DNA of 64,000 bases from Myroides sp. WP-1 (lineage in GTDB: Bacteria > Bacteroidota > Bacteroidia > Flavobacteriales > Flavobacteriaceae): the NCBI RefSeq assembly GCF_014145635.1, contig NZ_JACHTC010000004.1:248001-312000 (forward strand), given 5' to 3'. The notes beneath the pieces are model-generated. The model made no database searches. It was given only the letters and a program-made list of their open reading frames with translations, and had not been told where the DNA came from. This document shows positions 7,284-14,794 of the stretch, in pieces. Position numbers and translations under genes: made by a program. How positions within the stretch are numbered: position 1 is the stretch's first letter; each line of letters opens with the position of its first letter.

Positions 7284-8261
7284 ATGCGTAAAGCCTTTGG
7301 CCTATTTTGGCTCCTATTTTTTCTGTATTTTATCTTTGTACACCCAGCTATCATTTACTATAACAGTGAATATCCACATCGATATTTAGATCAGGTTAAC
7401 CCTTCAGAAGCTTTGATTTATCTAGGGATTAGTTTGCTTTTATGGGCATTTATTCTCTGTGTTTTGTTTGTGATTATTTTCAAATACACCATTCAAACGA
7501 AAGGGAATATAGCTAAGATTAATCAAAAGGGAAAAAGACTAGAAGCCCGTATCGTTCAAGCGAGTAGAAGTGTTGTTTTCAAGCAAAATGAAGCAATTAA
7601 ATCACTTGTATTAGCCCTACATAATTTGGAAGGAGAATCGATTCGACATACCCTAGAAGTACGAGATACTAAACCCAATGAAAGGCGTTTTGAAGAGGGA
7701 AAAAGAATCCATCTTCGCGTAGATTCTACTTTTACTCAACGACCTTATGTTATTGTTGAAGGGACAAAAGGAAAAGTAAATGGTTGGTTTTTTATAGGTT
7801 GGTTGTTGTTTTTGGTCGGAATAACCTATTACTACGTGTTTTCTTATCAGTTGGAAAATCAAGGGTATGGTTGGCGTTTTTTAACGTTGAGTCACCCCTT
7901 ACTTAGTAGTGCTGGTTTTTTAATTCTATTTACTGGAATTATTTACGTGATAGTAAAGTTTTTATTCTTGCGAAAGATGAATATTGGAACGTCTAGTTTG
8001 GCTCTTAAATTTAGAGGAAAACGCGCAAATGGAACAATTCTGAGCGTTCAACAAACTGGAACTTACATCAATGAGCAACCAGAAGTTAAATTTGATGTCG
8101 AATATACAGATGATCAAGGATTAACCCATCAAGTAGTAGTGAAAAAAATAGTGTCTTTACTCGAAGTGGGAAGCGTTAAAACTCAAACCAATTGCCTGTT
8201 GTTTTATGATCCTAAAGAACCCCAAAAAGTACAATTTGAATCCGATCTTATTACAATGTAA
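7284..8261 (+). CDS. Membrane protein with DUF3592-like extramembrane domains
   Basis: Encodes 325 residues. Four hydrophobic segments are visible: about 5-25, 45-69, 167-187 and 208-230. Between TM2 and TM3 lies a soluble ~95-residue domain, and after TM4 another with GKRANGTILSVQQTGTYINEQPEVKFDVEYTD. That pattern recalls DUF3592-type domains that follow membrane helices. The two halves (two helices plus soluble domain) look like an internal duplication. It is followed after 3 bp by a lipoprotein gene, so the two are cotranscribed. Function unknown. Confidence 0.6.
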   Translation: MRKAFGLFWLLFFLYFIFVHPAIIYYNSEYPHRYLDQVNPSEALIYLGISLLLWAFILCVLFVIIFKYTIQTKGNIAKINQKGKRLEARIVQASRSVVFKQNEAIKSLVLALHNLEGESIRHTLEVRDTKPNERRFEEGKRIHLRVDSTFTQRPYVIVEGTKGKVNGWFFIGWLLFLVGITYYYVFSYQLENQGYGWRFLTLSHPLLSSAGFLILFTGIIYVIVKFLFLRKMNIGTSSLALKFRGKRANGTILSVQQTGTYINEQPEVKFDVEYTDDQGLTHQVVVKKIVSLLEVGSVKTQTNCLLFYDPKEPQKVQFESDLITM

Positions 8262-8264
8262 ATT

Positions 8265-8930
8265 ATGAGAAAAAGAACTATAATTACCAGCCTATTGTTG
8301 CTATTTTTTGCTTTTTTGAGTTCTTGTGCAGATTTTTTAAAATCTATTGAGGATACAAAAAATGGAAGTACAGCAATAGGTTCAGTTGATGAAACAGCTG
8401 TACAGTTGCCTGAGGAACTCCCAGTAGCCAAGACGATGACGAATCAGACTCAAAAAAAGAGTGAATTTGCGGCACATAAAGAAGATTTACACGAAGTAGA
8501 AGTTGCACTGCGCAATCTTCCCCAACTCAAAGGGAAACCCATTTATGTGTATCAATCCATTCATTTTTACGATAATTATCGTGTTTTATTGCAAATTCAA
8601 AATCCAGATCATGCCGATTATGTGGATGAATACTATTATGTGGATGGACAATGGCAGCAACCCAAACCCATTGTATTATCTAAACACACTAAAATTGAAA
8701 ACGACTTAGTATCTTTAGATGAGATTCCTTTTGTTCATGCAAATAATGTATACGAGGCATTAAAAGCAAAAGTAGAAGAAATAGGTGGAGATTCTTCTGA
8801 TTTGATGGTTTATGTTATCACGAGGAATAATCGCGTGCGTTGGTATCCACGAACGATTAGCAATGAGCGTTCTAGATATGCTATCGAATTTAAAAAAGAC
8901 GGAACTTTGCTTTCTTTTGAACAAGAATAA
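8265..8930 (+). CDS. Lipoprotein of unknown function
   Basis: Encodes 221 residues. The signal peptide ends in a lipobox (FLSSC, Cys21), so the mature protein should be lipid-anchored. The rest is soluble and acidic, with a Tyr-rich stretch around HADYVDEYYYVDGQW that resembles small beta-sheet domains. No recognised catalytic motif. It begins 3 bp after the membrane protein gene and is followed 11 bp later by a GNAT gene, suggesting an operon of three genes. Confidence 0.65.
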   Translation: MRKRTIITSLLLLFFAFLSSCADFLKSIEDTKNGSTAIGSVDETAVQLPEELPVAKTMTNQTQKKSEFAAHKEDLHEVEVALRNLPQLKGKPIYVYQSIHFYDNYRVLLQIQNPDHADYVDEYYYVDGQWQQPKPIVLSKHTKIENDLVSLDEIPFVHANNVYEALKAKVEEIGGDSSDLMVYVITRNNRVRWYPRTISNERSRYAIEFKKDGTLLSFEQE

Positions 8931-8941
8931 AAAGTGTAAAG

Positions 8942-9367
8942 ATGAAAATAAGAACGATGGAAGATAAAGATGAAATTGTCGTTGCAGATTTATTAAACCA
9001 AATGGGCTACCCTGATACGATTGATTTTTTACCCGCCAAAATTGCGATAATGAATCAAAGTCAACAAGAAAAATTGCTAGTTGTTACAGAGCAAGATGAA
9101 GTGGTAGCCTTTATCTCCCTGCATATTATTCCTCAACTTGCGGTGCGTGGAGATTTTATGCGTATTAGTTATTTTGCTGTGGATGAGAAAGTAAGAAGTA
9201 AGGGAATTGGGAAAAGGGTTGAAGATTATGTTTCGGCCTTAGCAAGACAAATGGGATGTGATCGCATCGAATTGCACAGCCATAGTCGAAGAACTAAAGC
9301 CCATGATTTTTACTTTAGACAGGGGTATGAGGATGTTCCTAAGTATTTGGTGAAATACTTAAAATAA
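8942..9367 (+). CDS. GNAT-family N-acetyltransferase
   Basis: Encodes 141 residues, a normal single-domain GNAT length. The acetyl-CoA-binding motif A is VDEKVRSKGIGKRVEDYV (about residues 80-97), preceded by the strand FMRISYFAV and followed by IELHSHSRRTKAHDFYFRQGYE, the usual motif B with F/Y-x-x-x-G-F/Y. It transfers acetyl groups from acetyl-CoA to an amine of unknown identity. The last gene of the small operon that starts with the membrane protein at 7284. Confidence 0.88.
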   Translation: MKIRTMEDKDEIVVADLLNQMGYPDTIDFLPAKIAIMNQSQQEKLLVVTEQDEVVAFISLHIIPQLAVRGDFMRISYFAVDEKVRSKGIGKRVEDYVSALARQMGCDRIELHSHSRRTKAHDFYFRQGYEDVPKYLVKYLK

Positions 9368-9412
9368 ACTTTAGGTGCGATAAAATCCAATTGATCCTAT
9401 AATGAATAGAAT

Positions 9413-9436
9413 ACAAAGGAATTGTCATACCTTTGT
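9413..9436 (+). promoter_or_regulatory. -7 box and inverted repeat upstream of the Rrf2 gene
   Basis: TACCTTTG (9428-9435) fits TAnnTTTG. It overlaps a perfect 7-bp inverted repeat ACAAAGG/CCTTTGT with a 10-bp spacer. The decamer TGCGATAAAA also appears twice, at 9376 and 9436, exactly 60 bp apart. Autoregulation by the Rrf2 protein is a plausible inference. Confidence 0.4.
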
Positions 9437-9464
9437 GCGATAAAAATATAGAAGAAAAGAAGTT

Positions 9465-9902
9465 ATGGGAATTTTTTCGAAAACTTGTGAATATGCATTA
9501 CGAGCGGTTTTATACATTGCTAAGCGAAGTGAGCAAGGCTATAAATCGGGAATAAAAGAAATTGCGCAAGAAGTCAATTCTCCCGAACATTTTTTGGCAA
9601 AGATTCTTCAAAAATTAAGTAGAGAAGGCCTTATACAATCTGCAAAAGGACCCAATGGAGGGTTTTATCTCGAAGGGGAAGACTTCAATCGCCCACTTGC
9701 AGAAATTGTAGAAGCAGTGGAAGGAAAAGAACTTTTTGTTGGCTGTGCAATGGGATTGAGCTATTGTTCAGAAACAAATCCATGTCCTTTGCATCACGAT
9801 TTTAAAAAGATCAGAGACAATTTAGCGTGTGTTCTGAAAACAACCACTATTGGCCAGTTCAACCAAGGTCTTATTGATGGAGCATTTACTCTGAATAAAT
9901 AA
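9465..9902 (+). CDS. Rrf2-family regulator, NsrR-like
   Basis: Encodes 145 residues. The N-terminal winged helix is typical (FSKTCEYALRAVLYIA; EIAQEVNSPEHFLAKILQKLSREGLI; SAKGPNGGF). Three cysteines, Cys94, Cys101 and Cys107, are spaced C-x6-C-x5-C as in iron-sulfur Rrf2 proteins such as NsrR, whose cluster reacts with nitric oxide. The next gene is the NO dioxygenase Hmp, the classic NsrR target. It therefore very probably represses hmp until NO damages its cluster. The assignment as NsrR rather than another Rrf2 member rests on this neighbourhood. Confidence 0.85.
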   Translation: MGIFSKTCEYALRAVLYIAKRSEQGYKSGIKEIAQEVNSPEHFLAKILQKLSREGLIQSAKGPNGGFYLEGEDFNRPLAEIVEAVEGKELFVGCAMGLSYCSETNPCPLHHDFKKIRDNLACVLKTTTIGQFNQGLIDGAFTLNK

Positions 9903-9932
9903 AAAAATTAAAATTTAAGTCTGTTTTAGTTG

Positions 9933-9958
9933 AATAAAGGATATAAATATCTTTTATT
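9933..9958 (+). promoter_or_regulatory. Probable Rrf2/NsrR operator in front of hmp
   Basis: A 26-bp quasi-palindrome with 12-bp arms and a 2-bp spacer (AATAAAGGATAT-AA-ATATCTTTTATT) has a single mismatch. Its A/T-rich architecture recalls NsrR-type dyads, although the family consensus differs. It lies between the Rrf2 gene and hmp. Confidence 0.5.
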
Positions 9959-10003
9959 TGTATTGCGATATGATTTCTTTCAGAGAGATATATTGAAATA
10001 AGG

Positions 10004-10023
10004 GATAAAAAACTCTTTTTATC
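10004..10023 (+). promoter_or_regulatory. Second inverted repeat close to hmp
   Basis: GATAAAAA-ACTC-TTTTTATC is a perfect 8-bp inverted repeat with a 4-bp spacer, ending 23 bp before the hmp ATG. It could be a second operator half-site pair or a leader hairpin. Confidence 0.4.
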
Positions 10024-10046
10024 TTGTAATTTAAAACTAAAGACAA

Positions 10047-11246
10047 ATGACAACAAATCAAAAAGAACTCGTAAAATCGACTGTTCCTATTTTAAGAGCA
10101 CATGGGGTAGTGCTAACGAAGCATTTTTATCAACGTATGTTTGAGCATAATCCAGAGTTAAAACACGTGTTTAACATGGGGAATCAACAAAATGAAAAGC
10201 AACAAACAGCTTTAGCAATGGCCGTGTTGGCTTATGCGGAGAATATTGAACAACCTAGTGTGTTGCTTCCTGTTGTAAATGCGATCGGACATAAACACAC
10301 AAGTTTGGATATTCGAGCTGAACATTACGCTATTGTAGGAAAACACCTTATTGCTTCAATAAAAGAAGTATTAGGCGATCTAGCAACGGATGAATTACTT
10401 GGAGCATGGGCAGTGGCTTATCAAGAGCTAGCGGATTTAATGGCTGGTCATGAACAGAATATTTACAATCAAAAAGTAAGTGAGAAAGGAGGATGGACAG
10501 GATGGAGACCTTTCGTTGTTAAGCAAAAAGTGGTGGAATCTAGTGAGATTACTTCTTTTTACTTCTATCCTGCAGATCAAGGGCCTATTGCTGATTTTAA
10601 ACCAGGTCAGTATTTGAGTTTACGTTTATTTTTACCTGAATTAAATTTACTGCAGCCTCGACAATACAGTATTTCTTGTGCTCCGAATGGAGAATATTAT
10701 CGCATTTCTGTAAAACAAGAAAAGGGAAGTCAACATCCTGATGGATTGATTAGCAATCGTTTGCATCAAGTTGTGCAGGTTGGAGATGTAGTGGAATTAT
10801 CAGCGCCTTCTGGTGTTTTTGTTTTGCAAAATAACACAGTGAAAGAGAAAGTGTTCATTAGTGGTGGAATTGGACAAACCCCTTTGTTATCGATGCTTGA
10901 ATCGCTAATTCAACAAGAAGAAGTACCTGCTGTTCAGTGGATTCACGGTTGTAGAGAAGCGGAAGTTCACGCTTTTAAGGATAGATTAACCGAAGTTGTA
11001 CAACAGCATGTTAATGTGAAACAACATATCTTCTACGATATAGTTAGTGAAACAGCAGCGCAGGTGAATCAGGGGTGGGTTGAGCTTGCTCAAGTACCCG
11101 ATTTTATCGTATCTCAAGATGCGGAATATTACATCTGTGGCCCTCGTGGATTTATTGAAAAACACTATCAGTATTTAGTGGATCAAAAGGTCGATAAAAC
11201 CGCAATTTTCTTTGAAGAATTTGGCCCAGCATCTTTACAATTGTAA
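10047..11246 (+). CDS. hmp: Flavohaemoglobin, nitric oxide dioxygenase
   Basis: Encodes 399 residues, standard for Hmp (E. coli 396). The globin domain (1-140) has the B10 Tyr (HFYQRMF, Tyr28) and proximal haem His in GHKHTSLDI (His84). The reductase part has the FAD motif RQYSISCAPN and the NAD(P)H motif GGIGQTPLLSML, and ends EEFGPASL as the family does. It converts NO and O2 to nitrate using NAD(P)H in the cytoplasm. It lies 144 bp downstream of an NsrR-like gene with two dyads between, and ends at a terminator. Confidence 0.96.
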   Translation: MTTNQKELVKSTVPILRAHGVVLTKHFYQRMFEHNPELKHVFNMGNQQNEKQQTALAMAVLAYAENIEQPSVLLPVVNAIGHKHTSLDIRAEHYAIVGKHLIASIKEVLGDLATDELLGAWAVAYQELADLMAGHEQNIYNQKVSEKGGWTGWRPFVVKQKVVESSEITSFYFYPADQGPIADFKPGQYLSLRLFLPELNLLQPRQYSISCAPNGEYYRISVKQEKGSQHPDGLISNRLHQVVQVGDVVELSAPSGVFVLQNNTVKEKVFISGGIGQTPLLSMLESLIQQEEVPAVQWIHGCREAEVHAFKDRLTEVVQQHVNVKQHIFYDIVSETAAQVNQGWVELAQVPDFIVSQDAEYYICGPRGFIEKHYQYLVDQKVDKTAIFFEEFGPASLQL

Positions 11247-11259
11247 CTAAAATAAAAAT

Positions 11260-11294
11260 AAACCTCCTTTGACAGTATAAGTGAAAGGGGGTTT
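11260..11294 (+). terminator. Terminator of hmp
   Basis: AAACCTCCTTT and AAAGGGGGTTT form an 11-bp stem with one G-T pair, followed by TTATTTTTTT. The 186 bp after it to the next gene shows no clear feature. Confidence 0.85.
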
Positions 11295-11480
11295 TTATTT
11301 TTTTGAATCAATTTGCTGTACTGAAGATGGAGTAGGTATCAATGCACTACCCGCAACTCAAAGTAAAGGTTCTAAACCGAAAAATGCTATAGCCAAAACA
11401 AGAAATACAAGAAGGTAAATTTTCTTGCCTCATTGGTGCAAGTTGTTGATCAACGAGAAATAAGACGGTATTCGATAGCG

Positions 11481-11909
11481 TTAATTTTTACTTTTTTTAT
11501 CCATGTAAATCAAATTGGGTTGGATTTTTTTTAAACATGCAATAAACGCTAATTTGTTTTCAGGAGAAATAACAATACTATCATATTTAGCATAGTAAAT
11601 TTCTATGCGTTGTTGTGATAAAGCAGGGGCACTAATAAGGGTACGTGTATCTTCTATTTTTCGAATTTCTTTTATTGATAGTGTTTTTTTAAAACCAATA
11701 CCAGCCTTGATTTGCAGTGTTTCCTTTTCCGTATCAATTGTATAATAGGTTTGGTAGTACGAGAAAACAAGAAAAGCAATAGTCAACAAGGATATTATCC
11801 ACATGGACCAATGCGGACTAAAAATAGCCGCTATTATAGCGGCAACACTAATACTGATAAAGAGAATATAAATAAAGAGAGAAACTTTAGTTTTGTATTT
11901 GATTTGCAT
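11481..11909 (-). CDS. Small membrane protein with PH-like domain (DUF1200-like)
   Basis: Encodes 142 residues. Two adjacent hydrophobic helices (about 9-30 and 33-50) are followed by a cytoplasmic domain with the pattern YYTIDTEKETLQIKAG, LSIKEIRKIEDTR, SAPALSQQRIEIYY and DSIVISPENKLAFIACLKKI. This matches the bacterial PH-like module seen in DUF1200-type proteins. Function unknown. A minus-strand -7 box (TATCTTTG) lies at 11934-11941, and a three-copy 11-bp tandem repeat lies just upstream of it. Confidence 0.7.
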   Translation of the reverse strand: MQIKYKTKVSLFIYILFISISVAAIIAAIFSPHWSMWIISLLTIAFLVFSYYQTYYTIDTEKETLQIKAGIGFKKTLSIKEIRKIEDTRTLISAPALSQQRIEIYYAKYDSIVISPENKLAFIACLKKIQPNLIYMDKKSKN

Positions 11910-11933
11910 CTAGTTTTTAGTTGTGTTGGATGT

Positions 11934-11941
11934 CAAAGATA
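11934..11941 (-). promoter_or_regulatory. -7 box TATCTTTG of the PH-like gene
   Basis: Minus-strand TATCTTTG lies 25 bp before the start codon and matches TAnnTTTG. No TTG at the -33 position. Confidence 0.4.
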
Positions 11942-11958
11942 AACAAGTTAGGAATAAA

Positions 11959-11990
11959 AATAGAGTAAGAATAGAGTAAGAATAGAGTAG
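11959..11990. repeat. Tandem repeat, three 11-bp units AATAGAGTAAG
   Basis: AATAGAGTAAG occurs at 11959, 11970 and 11981, the last copy lacking one A. It sits immediately upstream of the PH-like gene's -7 box, in the -33 region and beyond. It may be a tandem protein-binding site or a simple slippage repeat. Confidence 0.75.
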
Positions 11991-12090
11991 AAATGTTTCT
12001 TTGTTTCTAAATCTGGACTATTTACTAGTTTAAAACTGGTGTACAATACTCATCCAAAAGGATAGTATTTTTGTGCTATAAAAATGACGT

Positions 12091-12957
12091 ATGAACACCA
12101 AAACAATTGTTATCCACAGTAAAGTAGCCTACGGTTATGTAGGGAGTAATACTACATCATTGGTGTTGCAACTCGCTGGTCAGGATGTTATTTCGGTTCC
12201 TACTGTTGTTTTATCCAATCGATACGGTTTACCAACAGTGGGAGGAGGTTTAATGCCTGCTTCTTTATTTGAAGAGGTTCTCGATGGTATTTTACAACTT
12301 GCTATTTTAAATGAAGTTTCCACTATTATTACAGGTTACATAGGTTCCGCTAAGTTAGTGGAACTGACGGCCTGTTTTATAGCTAAGATAAAAGAGAGTC
12401 ATCCGGAGATAGTCTACGTTTGTGATCCAGTGATGGGAGATCATCCTCAAGGGCTTTATGTAAAAGAAGAAGTGCCCCAAGCACTTTGTAAGCATTTGTT
12501 GCCTTTAGCGGATGTATTAACTCCCAATCAATTTGAGATGGAAACCATCTTGCAGCGAAAGATAACGACTTACGCTAAGCTTCAAGAAGCAATACAGCAA
12601 GATCCGATGTTTCAGAGGAAAGATGTTTTGGTAACAGGATGTAGATTTAGCGATTTAACGCATCAAGCCCTGCACATTGTAGTGAAAGAACAGCAACAGT
12701 ATGATGTGGTTACAATTGATTATGTTCCTGTAGATCCGCCGGGAACTGGTGAACTTTTCGCGGCTTTGGTACTCGTATTACAGGCGAGAAAATCAGAATC
12801 TTATAAGGATAGTGTGAAAGAGGCGAGTAGGTTGATTCAACGTGTATTGCATCGCATTGCAGAAGAAGACAGAAGTGAGTTTAGCTTGCATGATATTTTA
12901 TCAATTCATCCCATAGGGATGTATATAAATTTATCTATGTATTTGGATATTAGATAA
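12091..12957 (+). CDS. pdxY: Pyridoxal kinase (PdxY/PdxK-like)
   Basis: Encodes 288 residues, the normal length. Family motifs are IHSKVAYGYVGSNTTSLVLQ at the N-terminus, TGYIGSAKLVE, VYVCDPVMGD, LTPNQFEMETI and the ATP-site/catalytic segment DPPGTGELFAALVL, where the family usually has GTGD; the Asp is replaced by Glu here. It phosphorylates pyridoxal/pyridoxamine to salvage vitamin B6. A TATTTTTG box lies at 12066-12073. It is followed 45 bp later by a tRNA gene on the same strand with no obvious promoter between. The Asp-to-Glu change at the likely catalytic base is worth noting. Confidence 0.85.
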   Translation: MNTKTIVIHSKVAYGYVGSNTTSLVLQLAGQDVISVPTVVLSNRYGLPTVGGGLMPASLFEEVLDGILQLAILNEVSTIITGYIGSAKLVELTACFIAKIKESHPEIVYVCDPVMGDHPQGLYVKEEVPQALCKHLLPLADVLTPNQFEMETILQRKITTYAKLQEAIQQDPMFQRKDVLVTGCRFSDLTHQALHIVVKEQQQYDVVTIDYVPVDPPGTGELFAALVLVLQARKSESYKDSVKEASRLIQRVLHRIAEEDRSEFSLHDILSIHPIGMYINLSMYLDIR

Positions 12958-13002
12958 ATAATTAGTATATTAAGGACTAATGGTTTGCTATAAACTGCAA
13001 AA

Positions 13003-13073
13003 GGTTCCGTGGCTGAGTGGTTAGGCCTGATTACGCAATAATCAGTAGATTGGTTCGAATCCAGTCGGAACCT
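13003..13073 (+). tRNA. tRNA-Cys-like (anticodon GCA) with unusual loop
   Basis: The acceptor stem GGTTCCG/CGGAACC is perfect, the discriminator is U, the D-arm is GCTGAGTGGTTAGGC, and the T-arm ATTGG-TTCGAAT-CCAGT is good. The anticodon stem TGATT/AATCA encloses ACGCAAT, putting GCA at 34-36. Bodies of this type with U73 are tRNA-Cys. However position 33 is C instead of the near-universal U, and the stem can extend by a C-G pair. No CCA is encoded. It may be a functional variant or a decaying copy. Confidence 0.75.
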
Positions 13074-13114
13074 CAAAATGGTTGACTGTTCACGGTTAAC
13101 TGTACACTGTAAAC

Positions 13115-13150
13115 AAAAAAGCCTTTCAATGAAAATTGAAAGGCTTTTTT
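13115..13150. terminator. Bidirectional terminator between tRNA-Cys and tRNA-Tyr genes
   Basis: A perfect 16-bp stem (13115-13130 with 13135-13150) is capped by a GAAA tetraloop, with A6 on one side and T6 on the other. It serves the convergent tRNA-Cys-like gene and the tRNA-Tyr cluster. Confidence 0.92.
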
Positions 13151-13155
13151 GTATG

Positions 13156-13236
13156 TGGGGAGAGCAGGATTCGAACCTGCGAAGGTTTCCCAACGGATTT
13201 ACAGTCCGTCCTCGTTGGCCGCTTGAGTATCTCCCC
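13156..13236 (-). tRNA. tRNA-Tyr (GTA), copy 3 in transcription order
   Basis: Class II tRNA with a long variable arm. Acceptor stem GGGGAGA/TCTCCCC, anticodon stem-loop ACGGA-CTGTAAA-TCCGT giving anticodon GTA, T-loop GGTTCGAATCC, discriminator A. No encoded CCA. The last of three tandem copies, followed by the shared hairpin terminator. Confidence 0.96.
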
Positions 13237-13276
13237 TCCTTATATTGTTAAACTAAAATAGCATATGTATGTTTTG

Positions 13277-13357
13277 TGGGGAGAGCAGGATTCGAACCTG
13301 CGAAGGTTTCCCAACGGATTTACAGTCCGTCCTCGTTGGCCGCTTGAGTATCTCCCC
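13277..13357 (-). tRNA. tRNA-Tyr (GTA), copy 2
   Basis: Sequence identical over the tRNA body to the two neighbouring copies: anticodon GTA, long variable arm, perfect acceptor stem. It is 40 bp from the next copy downstream and 50 bp from the one upstream. Confidence 0.96.
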
Positions 13358-13407
13358 CTCCGGTATTTTGTATTTTAGTTTAGCAATAATGTATAAGAAC
13401 TTTAATG

Positions 13408-13488
13408 TGGGGAGAGCAGGATTCGAACCTGCGAAGGTTTCCCAACGGATTTACAGTCCGTCCTCGTTGGCCGCTTGAGTATCTCCCC
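13408..13488 (-). tRNA. tRNA-Tyr (GTA), copy 1 (promoter-proximal)
   Basis: Same 81-nt tRNA-Tyr sequence with anticodon GTA. It is the first gene of the cluster; its 5' end lies 35 bp after the -7 element of a consensus promoter at 13524-13553. Confidence 0.96.
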
Positions 13489-13523
13489 TTCAGCGTATGC
13501 CTCAGTTCTGTATTAGAACGGTG

Positions 13524-13553
13524 CAAAGATAGCGCTGTTTTGTTAATCTGCAA
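13524..13553 (-). promoter_or_regulatory. Consensus promoter of the tRNA-Tyr cluster
   Basis: On the minus strand TTG (13551-13553), a 19-bp spacer and TATCTTTG (13524-13531) match the Bacteroidota -33 TTG / -7 TAnnTTTG promoter exactly. The predicted start is about 30 bp before the first tRNA-Tyr. Confidence 0.88.
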
Positions 13554-13713
13554 GAGATTTGTCGCTTTTTTTTACAGAACAAGTCTTCAGAAATCATTAA
13601 CTCTTTGGTTATAAAAAACTAAGCCGTTAAAAATTTTCTAATCTATTTTTTGTAAATAAGACAGAATAGGATAAAATTCAGGTGTAAAGTTGCTTTTTTG
13701 TGTAAACACAAGG

Positions 13714-14589
13714 CTATTCTAACGCTCTAAATTGTGCAGGAGTCAATTGAGTACAACGCTTAAAATAACGACAAAATAAAGACGTATCAGCAAAATGAAG
13801 TTCATAGCTGATTTCGTTAATAGATAAATCCGAAGATTTCAATAAAGATTTCGCATGTAGAATAACCACATGCTCGATCCAATGTGTCAGCGAATGACCT
13901 GTTTCTTTTTTAACTAAGGTAGTTAGATATTGAGGGGTGAGATGTAATTTTTCTGCATAAAAAGTAACCTGCCTTTCTGTTTTGTAATGCTGAGAAAGAT
14001 GAAGATAAAAATCGTCTACCAGTTGAGCTTTTCGCGTTTTTACAATTCCTCGTTGTTCACATAAGGTTTGGTACGAATCCGAAATGGCCGTGATTAAAGC
14101 GAAAATAATATATTGAATGATGTTTTTTTTGTTTTGAATCGTTTGTTTAAAATAGTAGTCTTCTAAAAGATAAAGAAAAGAATCCAACGGATGATTGTTT
14201 TGTTGTCGAGGACAAATAACAGGATGATGACGCACCTCATTGTTGGTAATAAACTCGCGTAATATGGGGTATGCACTGATAAAATCTAAAGACATGAGAA
14301 TAGAAGTAACCTCAAAATCATCAGAAACTTCTTGTGGATCTAAAATGAGCTGTGGCAATACAACAGCCCAATCTCCCTGGCTAATGGTGTATTCCTGAAA
14401 GTTGATATGAATGCGTAAACTACCTTTCGAACAAAAGGAAAGCAATAAACCATCAAATTGATGTTTGAAATCAGTATAGTGAGGATGTAACCGATGTACA
14501 TTTTTGACTAAAGCAATGCCTTCAATTTTAACGTCTTCTTGAATGTTGTGAAATTCGTAGATGTGTTGGATGGTAATGAACTGTTGCAT
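13714..14589 (-). CDS. AraC-family transcriptional regulator
   Basis: Encodes 291 residues. The N-terminal ~170 residues form a cupin-like sensor (FDGLLLSFCSKGSLRIHINF, then QGDWAVVLPQLIL). The C-terminal domain has two HTH motifs (VTFYAEKLHLTPQYLTTLVKKETG and INEISYELHFADTSLFCRYFKR) and ends LTPAQFRALE. No metabolic partner is adjacent except the divergent GrpB gene 205 bp away, so its target is not clear from context. Confidence 0.88.
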   Translation of the reverse strand: MQQFITIQHIYEFHNIQEDVKIEGIALVKNVHRLHPHYTDFKHQFDGLLLSFCSKGSLRIHINFQEYTISQGDWAVVLPQLILDPQEVSDDFEVTSILMSLDFISAYPILREFITNNEVRHHPVICPRQQNNHPLDSFLYLLEDYYFKQTIQNKKNIIQYIIFALITAISDSYQTLCEQRGIVKTRKAQLVDDFYLHLSQHYKTERQVTFYAEKLHLTPQYLTTLVKKETGHSLTHWIEHVVILHAKSLLKSSDLSINEISYELHFADTSLFCRYFKRCTQLTPAQFRALE

Positions 14590-14745
14590 TTTTTTGAATA
14601 AAAATAAAATAAATTACAGAACGAATATTGTATGTGATTGTTAATGTTTTATTTGTATGTTGTTTTTTAGCTTATTGCAGATTTTAATATTACAATTTGA
14701 ACATAAATGAAAACATTTTGCATCAAGAGATTCTCTTGTTTTCTT

Positions 14746-14753
14746 TATTTTTG
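14746..14753 (+). promoter_or_regulatory. -7 box TATTTTTG before the GrpB gene
   Basis: TATTTTTG fits TAnnTTTG and lies about 40 bp before the ATG. No TTG at a 17-21 bp spacing. Confidence 0.35.
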
Positions 14754-14794
14754 TTATTCGTAAGTAAAACCTAATCCCCACTAATTTCTATTTG

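Noticed and set aside
13081-13114. Mobile-element end next to the tRNA-Cys-like gene
   Set aside because: The GTTAAC-rich stretch looks like ordinary intergenic sequence; no terminal inverted repeats or transposase are visible.
13156-13488. tRNA cluster as an integration (att) site
   Set aside because: No integrase gene, no direct-repeat att pair and no change of gene content around the tRNAs.
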